A stretch of 31,125 nucleotides of DNA from assembly GCA_964487845.1 (NCBI GenBank), contig CAZASK010000017.1, positions 1 through 31,125 on the forward strand. Reading direction: 5' to 3'. Within the stretch, counting starts at the first letter, position 1, and the number at the start of each line of letters is the position of its first letter. This DNA is from CAZASK01 sp964487845 (lineage in GTDB: Bacteria; Chlamydiota; Chlamydiia; Chlamydiales; FEN-1388). This document shows positions 24,548 to 31,125 of this stretch, piece by piece. A program made the translations under genes and the position numbers. The notes beneath the pieces were generated by a model. It was not told the origin of the DNA. It ran no database searches and was given only the letters and a program-made list of their open reading frames with translations.

Positions 24548-27010
24548 ATGCAAGGTCTACCACAGGGTCAAAATCCTATCGATGAAACGTTGCAAAAATT
24601 TTTTAATGAAAAGAAGAGTGGCGCCGGCTCTAAAAATCAACTGAAATATAAAGGTGGAAAACTAGAGATCACTCCGATTAAGACATTCAAGGAATCTACC
24701 TCTTTTTTTGAATGGCTAGCACAACGTTTCCAATTAGGAGCCTATCGTATTAATCGCTTAGTTCCAAAACAGATAGATGACAGGACAACATTTGAGAATT
24801 TTAAAAGCTCATGGGATGCAAGGCGAATACAGCATAACAAATATCGACTTCCTCCGTTTCGAATAACGCTTGTTCTCAATGCAATAAGCCCTCCTCATAA
24901 AACTGAAGAAAAATCGAATCTACAGCTTCCGACTCAAACAAGACAAGATTCTGAGAATGATACTGGGATGACACGCAACATGTTAAACACATCGATGATG
25001 AAAACCAGGGTCAAGAAGCCAAACAAAGAAGCATTAGCTCTCTCTCAAATGGAAAAACTCCTCAAAGAGATAACTGCTGAAAATGCGATAGATAAGTTGG
25101 AAAATCTTCGTGAACAGCTTCATTCGTTTGATGTGAATCATCCGAAAGAATCTCGAACTGCCGAGGTGCAGCTGACTTATGAAACGGCTGTTGAGGCTCT
25201 AGAAGAACTAGAGCAAATGACTATCACTTCTTTTAAAGAACGAATACATCAAATGAAGGATAAGGTTTCAAAGGCAACCGCACCTCTTGAGATACAAGAA
25301 GTCGAAACGTCTCTGGAGAAAATGCTTCAAGAGAAACAACCAAAGAGCAATGAAATAGAAACTTCTACGGAAGAGTTGAAGAAAGCTTTGCTTGAAAAAA
25401 AAGAAGAGTTGCCGATCGCAGCAATACAGAAAGTTCTAAAATTCGCAACTGCCCAAGATGCTATAAGCAAGCCAGGGGTTAGTATGATTCACCTTCGATC
25501 TTTTGAAAAAAACTATCCTGAAACAAAGCGCAGCGAGGAGGTGCAGAAGCTCTATCTGCAAGCAACCGCCGCTATAAAAGAGCTGAATGAGACTATTGCT
25601 ACTGCAAAAGAAGCCATTGATGAGATGACGCATAGTGTATTAGAAGCTACGACGTTCGAAGGGATAAAAAATATAGAAGACTCTATAGAAGGAAGGCTGA
25701 ATAACTCGGCGCTCGATAACAAGGATGTTAAGGAGCAGTTTGCAGAGTTTCATGAAATTCTGATTCAAAAAAAGGAAGCGTTATCAATGACACATGTCAG
25801 TAATAAAGGAGATACTCTTATTTCGCTTTTGAATTGCGATGATGAATCATTAGAGACTCGTCTTAAAGCATTATTAAGCGAGATGCCGAGTGAGTATCAA
25901 GAATTGCCGGCAATCAAAAATCAAATGGAATTAATCCAATTCAAAATTAAACAGCCGACTTCTCTATTTACTAAAGGGCTTTCATCATCTTCTAGCTCAG
26001 TAGAATCGGCCGGATTTGGCATACAAAATGGTGGTAATTCATGCTATCTCAACGCAACCATACAAGCACTTCGTTTGGCCAATCTTTTAGCAGATAATAA
26101 TGAGTTATCACAAGAACAAGTAAGCTGTAACCAGTACTGCGAGCAGTTATGTGATAGCCAAAAAGTGACTGGTCCAGAGGTTGTAAAAAATATATATCAG
26201 CAACTCGTAAATGATGATTATCAATCTCAAATCGCTCTACGCGCATTGATGCATGTACTGAACCAATACTACGATAACAAACAAAAATTATGCGAGTTTC
26301 TTGAAAATGCTACTGGACAGAAAATAGAAACAAGCCTGAAACATAAAATTGTCAATCTTGCTCAGAAGCTGCCCAATGAGCGTGTTTCAGCAAGCGAAAT
26401 CAACGATGTGCGTAGTGATCTTATTCGAAGCAATCTGCCGGATTTCGGCATGTACACGCAAGAGGATGCAAACGAAGTATGTGAAACAATATTAGAGGTG
26501 GTCGGTGCTCCACATGCGCACTATACTTACGAATACAGATCGTGGAGTGAAGAAAAAAAACAATACGAAATAAAACGTCTTCAAATCGAAGACTCTATAA
26601 TAAAGGTATCCGTAACAAATAACTCTATTTCTGATGAATTTAATAAAGAAAAGATGCAATTTGACCCTGAGAGACTTCCAGAAGTTTTGCCTATTTCAAT
26701 TAAAAGATACAGTAAACAGGGTAACTTTCTTCAAAAAACAGAAAAGGTCATTGATTTAGAACAGGTGATACAAGTGCCGATTTCATCTGGTAGTGAAAAC
26801 GAGCCCAAATTTGTTGAATATGAGCTTGCCTCTGTTGTTGTGCATTCAGGAGCATCCGTTCAATCAGGACATTATTACACCTATGCAGTCGATTCGAAAG
26901 GAGAGTTTGTGGTATACAACGACTCTCAGGTGTATCAAACAGATCATCAATTTTCAAAAAATGATATAGAAAAAAATGGCTATATATATTTTTATCGATT
27001 AAAAAAATAG
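24548..27010 (+). CDS. Ubiquitin-specific protease-like (C19) protein, array gene 1
   Basis: This 820-residue protein (numbers from ATG 24548) has a family-specific N-terminal domain (about 51-110; FFEWLAQRFQLGAYRINR), a long helical, coiled-coil-rich middle (about 160-465), and a C-terminal USP domain (about 488-820). The Cys box is GIQNGGNSCYLN with Cys499, the Gln-Asp box QEDANEVCETIL lies at about 638-649, LPISIKRY follows, and the His box SGHYYTY holds His775 with YNDS after it. A complete triad implies deubiquitinase activity on host proteins (inference). It lacks the usual zinc-finger Cys pairs. Array gene 2 lacks about 70 residues found here after the Cys box. CAAGG precedes this ATG; a GTG at 24503 is an alternative start. 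Confidence 0.88.
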   Translation: MQGLPQGQNPIDETLQKFFNEKKSGAGSKNQLKYKGGKLEITPIKTFKESTSFFEWLAQRFQLGAYRINRLVPKQIDDRTTFENFKSSWDARRIQHNKYRLPPFRITLVLNAISPPHKTEEKSNLQLPTQTRQDSENDTGMTRNMLNTSMMKTRVKKPNKEALALSQMEKLLKEITAENAIDKLENLREQLHSFDVNHPKESRTAEVQLTYETAVEALEELEQMTITSFKERIHQMKDKVSKATAPLEIQEVETSLEKMLQEKQPKSNEIETSTEELKKALLEKKEELPIAAIQKVLKFATAQDAISKPGVSMIHLRSFEKNYPETKRSEEVQKLYLQATAAIKELNETIATAKEAIDEMTHSVLEATTFEGIKNIEDSIEGRLNNSALDNKDVKEQFAEFHEILIQKKEALSMTHVSNKGDTLISLLNCDDESLETRLKALLSEMPSEYQELPAIKNQMELIQFKIKQPTSLFTKGLSSSSSSVESAGFGIQNGGNSCYLNATIQALRLANLLADNNELSQEQVSCNQYCEQLCDSQKVTGPEVVKNIYQQLVNDDYQSQIALRALMHVLNQYYDNKQKLCEFLENATGQKIETSLKHKIVNLAQKLPNERVSASEINDVRSDLIRSNLPDFGMYTQEDANEVCETILEVVGAPHAHYTYEYRSWSEEKKQYEIKRLQIEDSIIKVSVTNNSISDEFNKEKMQFDPERLPEVLPISIKRYSKQGNFLQKTEKVIDLEQVIQVPISSGSENEPKFVEYELASVVVHSGASVQSGHYYTYAVDSKGEFVVYNDSQVYQTDHQFSKNDIEKNGYIYFYRLKK

Positions 27011-27042
27011 ATGTAAAAATAGATGTAAAAATAGATATAATA
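27007..27042 (+). repeat. Three tandem 12-bp units after array gene 1
   Basis: ATAGATGTAAAA occurs twice in a row, then once more with changes (ATAGATATAATA). The first unit includes the stop codon of array gene 1. It is AT-rich and lies in the 98-base gap before gene 2, so it may arise from slippage or lie in the promoter region of gene 2. Confidence 0.5.
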
Positions 27043-27108
27043 ATTGCAATAAACACTGTATCTATATAAAATTAGTTTTTTAATTATATTTAAATAACAG
27101 GAATGGTC

Positions 27109-28662
27109 ATGCAATCACGGATAAGATGTAATAATTCAATACTTCAATCTTGTTTTCAATTTGCAACAGGTGATGACGTAGTGCTCAAATTGGTGAGTGA
27201 TGGTGAAAACAAAAGACTGATTGCCGTTAAAAAAACTGATAACTTGGATTTTTTCGAAACGATTGCCAAGGTATTTCGCTTGGGGGGCTACCGACTAGCC
27301 GGTATAGCAGACTATATCGCAACATTAGGCGATGAGATTGATGTGGTCGCAGCAAAGTGTAAATTGCAACAGAAAATTAAAAAATATAACGGAAAATGGT
27401 ATCGGCAGTTATTTACATGTTTGCAGATAAGAACTGTTTTTAATATCCAAGAAGAAAGCAAAAAAAGTGCATTCAATAAAGTCATAAAACAAATGAAGAA
27501 TGCTACTCTTTCAGCAACTACTTTTAAAGATATAGAGCCGATAGAGGCGTGGGTGAAAAACTTTCCTTCGGATGATTTTTCTGCAGAATCTCAGGAAATA
27601 AAGGAACTGCTCGACTTAGCTGATCTGCTGAGCAAGAAAAAAGAAATTTTGGCCATGAATTATACCAATATATCAGGCGATAACCTCATACATCTTTTGA
27701 ATTGTCTTGATCAACCCCTAAAAGAACGTTTGAGAGCGTTATTACAAGATATTCCAGTTGAATATCATGAACTTCCTTGCGTCAAAAACCAAATTGAGTT
27801 GATCAACGATGTTATTCAACAGTCTTCTGTAGAGTTTCAAAATACCGTTCAGCAGGGGTGTGGAATACAAAATGGCGGTAATTCATGCTATCTCAATGCC
27901 TCTATACAAGCGCTTCGATTTACCAATATTTTGTCGGGACAACAAAATAGAGGTGAAAATGAGCTGAAAAAGAAAATTATAGAGATCGCTAGCAAACTAC
28001 GTACCTCTCTTGTTTCAGCAAACGAGATTAACGACTTACGAAATGATATCATCAAGAACCATCTTCAACATTTTGGGGCATATACACAAGAAGATGCTCA
28101 CGAATTATGTGTAGCGCTCTTGGATATCATTGAAGCACCTCTGATTCAGTTTTATGAGAAAAATACTGAAGAATACAAAAAAGGATATAAGGTGGAAGCC
28201 GCCTACCGAAATGACTCAGTTTCAATCATAGATCTGACTGTCAATGAGGGCAGCATATCCCAGTGCATTGCCCAAGAGAAGTCTTTTAGTCCTAATAATC
28301 TTCCAGAATTTTTGCCCATTTCTTTGCGAAGATATACTGCACGACAAAATTTGGTTACAAATGAGTTTGTTTTGGAAAAAACGACGCACGATGTTCCACT
28401 CGAGCGTGTGATACGCGTTCCTCTTTCATCTCAACAGGGAATTCCGAATGAAAATCAGTTTGCTGAATATGAACTTGTCTCATCTATTATCCACCGGGGA
28501 GCAACACCTAGAGAAGGTCATTACTATACCTACGTATTGAATTCCGAAGGGGATTTCGTAAGATACGATGATTCAAGAGTGTACAAACAAAATTTTCAAG
28601 AAACAGTAGCTGATATAGAAAGAAATGGGTATATCTATTTTTATCGCCTGAAAAGGAACTAG
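27109..28662 (+). CDS. Ubiquitin-specific protease-like (C19) protein, array gene 2
   Basis: This 517-residue protein (numbers from ATG 27109) has the shared N-terminal domain at about 22-111 (VVLKLV, LDFFETIAKVFRLGGYRL, YNGKWYRQLFTCLQIRTVF), a short helical linker, the conserved LIHLLNCLDQPLKERLRALL block (about 193-212), and a compact USP domain (about 250-517). Cys260 is in GIQNGGNSCYLN, the Gln-Asp box QEDAHELCVALL starts at about 327, the His box is EGHYYTY with His471, and YDDSRV supplies the acidic residue. All triad positions are kept. AGGA lies six bases before this ATG; the ATG at 27103 abuts it. A host-directed deubiquitinase role is inferred from the family. No Sec signal is seen, so a type III route is more likely. 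Confidence 0.88.
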   Translation: MQSRIRCNNSILQSCFQFATGDDVVLKLVSDGENKRLIAVKKTDNLDFFETIAKVFRLGGYRLAGIADYIATLGDEIDVVAAKCKLQQKIKKYNGKWYRQLFTCLQIRTVFNIQEESKKSAFNKVIKQMKNATLSATTFKDIEPIEAWVKNFPSDDFSAESQEIKELLDLADLLSKKKEILAMNYTNISGDNLIHLLNCLDQPLKERLRALLQDIPVEYHELPCVKNQIELINDVIQQSSVEFQNTVQQGCGIQNGGNSCYLNASIQALRFTNILSGQQNRGENELKKKIIEIASKLRTSLVSANEINDLRNDIIKNHLQHFGAYTQEDAHELCVALLDIIEAPLIQFYEKNTEEYKKGYKVEAAYRNDSVSIIDLTVNEGSISQCIAQEKSFSPNNLPEFLPISLRRYTARQNLVTNEFVLEKTTHDVPLERVIRVPLSSQQGIPNENQFAEYELVSSIIHRGATPREGHYYTYVLNSEGDFVRYDDSRVYKQNFQETVADIERNGYIYFYRLKRN

Positions 28663-28677
28663 TAGAAAGAGCTCTGT

Positions 28678-29634
28678 ATGGTGCCAAAAATAGATCAAGT
28701 AAATCCAGTCGGTAATCCATACGAGCGTTTCGCGAATAGTGACAATGTGTATTTAAAACTTGTTGCTGTTGAAAAAAATGAGAAGTTGAATTTTTTTGAT
28801 AACATAGCTAGAAAATTTCATCTGGGCGGCTTTCGCCTGTCAGCTATTGTAGACTATATTGCCGCGCAAGAGGCTATACCAACCCTTGGGTCTGTCAAAG
28901 AAAAATTGCAACAGAAAATTACAAAATATAATGGCAGGTGGCATAGAAAGATATTTACATCTTTGCAGATAAAAACTGTGTTTGAAATCCCGAAACGGTC
29001 ACCTCAGATAAATCGCTCCTCACCAGATGAAGTCCGACAACCGTTGTCTCCACAGCTGCCATCTCATATCGCATCTATCCAGAAACAAGTGGAAGTATTG
29101 TCGAAGAATGATCAAGAAGTATTCGGACAGTTAAGAAACTATTTTTTTATATTAGACGATCCACAAGACGATGATTTTCAAGCGGCAAAAAACGAGATAG
29201 GTCAGTTGAAAATTGCCGAAAACGCTCCATACATCATACAGGAAGCCTATATTTTATCGAAAAAACGCGCGGAAAATAGTGATGATATACATCACACGCA
29301 AGAACCTATTGAGGCCGTTGATGAAATATTCGACCTTATATGGCAGTGTGAAAGTGTAAAGAGTGAGGAGGTTTTTTTAGAAATCGAAAGCCAACTCAAT
29401 CAACTTTCTCAAGAGCAACTTATAGGAAAAGAGCTTTCTGGTATTCATTTTTATCGTCAGAAAAAAACTAATAGGGGAATAACGAAACTCTCTTTAGAGG
29501 CTAAATTCGATGATTTTTTTGATGGTTCAGTTTTCCGTAAAGCGACATATCCTCTTGGCAATAGACAATTTACGAATGGTATGAGTCTCAAACGTGAATT
29601 TTATAACTCCTCTCATGGAAGGAAATGTATATGA
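28678..29634 (+). CDS. Array gene 3: N-terminal domain kept, protease domain lost
   Basis: This 318-residue product shares the N-terminal domain of the family (residues about 12-105: YERFANSDNVYLKLV, LNFFDNIARKFHLGGFRL, YNGRWHRKIFTSLQIKTVF). Then comes a low-similarity helical part. No Cys box, Gln-Asp box or His box is present. Residues about 254-262 (SGIHFYRQK) resemble the extreme C-terminus of genes 1 and 2 (NGYIYFYRLK), which suggests that the catalytic domain was removed by an internal deletion. From about residue 267 the protein is encoded by the dispersed repeat. Its stop overlaps the start codon of gene 4 (ATGA). It may be a pseudogene in progress, or a truncated adapter or decoy. 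AAAGAG precedes the ATG. Confidence 0.75.
   Translation: MVPKIDQVNPVGNPYERFANSDNVYLKLVAVEKNEKLNFFDNIARKFHLGGFRLSAIVDYIAAQEAIPTLGSVKEKLQQKITKYNGRWHRKIFTSLQIKTVFEIPKRSPQINRSSPDEVRQPLSPQLPSHIASIQKQVEVLSKNDQEVFGQLRNYFFILDDPQDDDFQAAKNEIGQLKIAENAPYIIQEAYILSKKRAENSDDIHHTQEPIEAVDEIFDLIWQCESVKSEEVFLEIESQLNQLSQEQLIGKELSGIHFYRQKKTNRGITKLSLEAKFDDFFDGSVFRKATYPLGNRQFTNGMSLKREFYNSSHGRKCI
29477..29615 (+). repeat. Second, coding copy of the palindromic dispersed repeat
   Basis: The segment matches the element at 5661-5828: shared stretches include AAATTCGATGATT, GTTCAGTTTT, CGACATATCCT and ATTTACGA, with an estimated four of five bases equal over the left 95 bases. The right arm is shortened and diverged (GAATTTTATAACTCC versus GAGTTTTACAATCC). 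Both copies translate in the same frame to SVFRK-TYP-G-R-FT and EFYN. Here the terminal stop codon of the element is lost. Confidence 0.7.
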
Positions 29635-31125
29635 TATCCTCACGAAACTCTTTTGATGTGTCACATAATGCATGCGAACGTTTTGCGAATGAGAACGTTG
29701 ATTTAAAACTCGTTGAAGATGGCGGCAAGAAAAGACTTATCACAATTGCAAAAGATGAAAAATTAAATTTTTTTGATAAAATAGCTCAAAGGTGGCGCTT
29801 AGGAGGTTTTCGATTTGCCGCTATCGTGAAGTACGTTGCTACATTAGAGAATGAAAAAGGAGTAATCGAAGCCAAGAAAAAACTTCAGGAAAAAATTACA
29901 GTATATAACAATCGATGGTTTAGAAGAATATTTACGTTTTTACAGATAAAAACTGTTTTTATAGTCCCTACTGTGCACAGCACAATTTTGTTGCATCAAC
30001 CGCAACCAGTGACAAAGACAGAAAAAGATCAACCAGTTGTTAGGAGCAATAAAAACCCCCTTATTTTTCATCCTCATCCTGACAAGAATGGTGCATTACA
30101 GACTCAAAAGCACTTGCATTACAAGCAAGGTAATGAAAAGATATTACAGGATCCCATATACAATCAAGAGCCGTCTCACGACAATCAGATAAGCTCGTCC
30201 CCGTCTCAGCGTATGAAGCTACAGATAACACAAAACACCTCAGTTCAACCAAGAGAATTAAAATCTTTACCATGGGAAAGTAAGAGCCAACCATCATCTT
30301 ACACGCCTGGCGTCGAGAATAAATTGGCCTTATATAAGGACGAGGCGTTGGAGAGAATAGATAGGAGCAATAAAAAACCCCTTATTTTTCATCCTCATCC
30401 TGACAAGAATGGTGCATTACAGACTCAAAAGCACTTGCATTACAAGCAAGGTAATGAAAAGATATTACAGGATCCCATATACAATCAAGAGCCGTCTCAC
30501 GACAATCAGATAAGCTCGTCCCCGTCTCAGCGTATGAAGCTACAGATAACACAAAACACCTCAGTTCAACCAAGAGAATTAAAATCTTTACCATGGGAAA
30601 GTAAGAGCCAACCATCATCTTACACGCCTGGCGTCGAGAATAAATTGGCCTTATATAAGGACGAGGCGTTGGAGAGAATAGAAGCGATGGCAATGACATT
30701 TACCAACAAGAAACGAGATAATCTTATTTCGCTATTGAACTGTAATGGCGAATCAATAAAAACACGACTTAATCAATTATTACAAGATATTCCTGTTGAA
30801 TATCAACAGTTGCCAGCAATCAAAAATCAAGTTGAATTAATCCGTGCTAACGAATCTATATCCTCTCATAATTCTGTTGAGTCAGCAGGCTTTGGCATAG
30901 AAAATGGTGGTAATTCATGTTACCTGAACTCAACCATACAAGCACTTCGATTTACCAATTTTTTGTCTGGACAACAAAATAGAGATGAAAATGTGTTGAA
31001 AAAGAAAGTTACAGAGATCGCTAGCAAACTGCGTACCTCTCTTGTTTCAGCAAACGAGATTAACGACTTGCGAAATGATATCATCAAGAACCATCTTCAA
31101 CATTTTGGGGCATATACACAAGAAG
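29631..31125 (+). CDS. Ubiquitin-specific protease-like protein, array gene 4 (3' end outside window)
   Basis: At least 498 codons are open to the window edge. The start ATG overlaps the stop of gene 3, and AAGGAAA lies just upstream. The N-terminal domain spans about 14-112 (CERFANENVDLKLV, LNFFDKIAQRWRLGGFRF, YNNRWFRRIFTFLQIKTVF). Residues about 138-351 are two near-identical 107-residue units made by a DNA duplication; they are Pro-, Gln- and Ser-rich and probably disordered. The block LISLLNCNGESIKTRLNQLL follows, then the Cys box GIENGGNSCYLN with Cys430, and the frame leaves the window in the Gln-Asp box (YTQE). The His box is not visible, so activity cannot be judged. Likely a secreted deubiquitinase by family. 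Confidence 0.85.
   Translation, partial: MISSRNSFDVSHNACERFANENVDLKLVEDGGKKRLITIAKDEKLNFFDKIAQRWRLGGFRFAAIVKYVATLENEKGVIEAKKKLQEKITVYNNRWFRRIFTFLQIKTVFIVPTVHSTILLHQPQPVTKTEKDQPVVRSNKNPLIFHPHPDKNGALQTQKHLHYKQGNEKILQDPIYNQEPSHDNQISSSPSQRMKLQITQNTSVQPRELKSLPWESKSQPSSYTPGVENKLALYKDEALERIDRSNKKPLIFHPHPDKNGALQTQKHLHYKQGNEKILQDPIYNQEPSHDNQISSSPSQRMKLQITQNTSVQPRELKSLPWESKSQPSSYTPGVENKLALYKDEALERIEAMAMTFTNKKRDNLISLLNCNGESIKTRLNQLLQDIPVEYQQLPAIKNQVELIRANESISSHNSVESAGFGIENGGNSCYLNSTIQALRFTNFLSGQQNRDENVLKKKVTEIASKLRTSLVSANEINDLRNDIIKNHLQHFGAYTQE
30041..30682 (+). repeat. In-frame 321-bp tandem duplication within array gene 4
   Basis: Copy 1 spans 30041-30361 and copy 2 spans 30362-30682. I found one difference, C at 30056 versus A at 30377 (Asn versus Lys). 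The period is exactly 107 codons, so the frame is kept. The near identity implies a very recent event, ongoing homogenisation, or an assembly artefact. Confidence 0.93.

Noticed and set aside
30061..30699. Two identical minus-strand frames within array gene 4
   Set aside because: They are identical only because the 321-bp DNA unit is duplicated; both are antisense to the coding frame of gene 4.

Overview
The window looks like part of the chromosome of an amoeba- or protist-associated member of the Chlamydiae (a Parachlamydia-like organism; family not determinable from this window). The reasons are the rpmG-lolE-lolD block, zwf and pgl on one strand, a complete RsbU/RsbV/RsbW-type partner switch, several ankyrin-repeat proteins, and a tandem family of eukaryote-type ubiquitin-specific proteases. 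The DNA is AT-rich, gene-dense and shows no tRNA, rRNA, CRISPR array or recognisable transposase.

Layout. 1-3829: the tail of an ankyrin-repeat gene, a small PEGA-domain lipoprotein and a P-type cation ATPase. 3909-9790: a signalling island. A membrane-anchored, degenerate chemoreceptor-like protein is divergent from cheW-cheA-(receiver+PP2C phosphatase), and rsbW-rsbV (anti-sigma kinase and STAS antagonist) converge on that operon from the other side. I infer that a chemosensory-type complex feeds a partner switch instead of a flagellar motor. 9839-12238: the lipoprotein-sorting ABC transporter LolD/LolE and ribosomal protein L33. 12321-15422: two adjacent ankyrin proteins. 15441-20868: tsaD, 6-phosphogluconolactonase, a secreted GT92/DUF23-like glycosyltransferase on the opposite strand, an OpcA-like protein and glucose-6-phosphate dehydrogenase, so both enzymes of the first two oxidative pentose-phosphate steps are here. 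21028-24471: a small helical unknown, a PF13679-like methyltransferase, a PfkB-family kinase that carries a signal-peptide-like N-terminus, and an ExoD-family membrane protein.

24548-31125: a four-gene tandem family on the + strand. Genes 1 and 2 are complete cysteine proteases of the USP (C19) type. Gene 3 keeps the family's N-terminal domain but has lost the protease domain, and its C-terminus is encoded by a copy of a dispersed repeat. Gene 4 has a near-perfect in-frame 321-bp tandem duplication and runs off the window end. The same dispersed repeat occurs as a roughly 168-bp palindrome between the chemoreceptor-like gene and cheW.

The most notable points are the chemosensory-to-partner-switch island, the palindromic repeat that has become part of a coding sequence, and the visibly rearranging deubiquitinase array.
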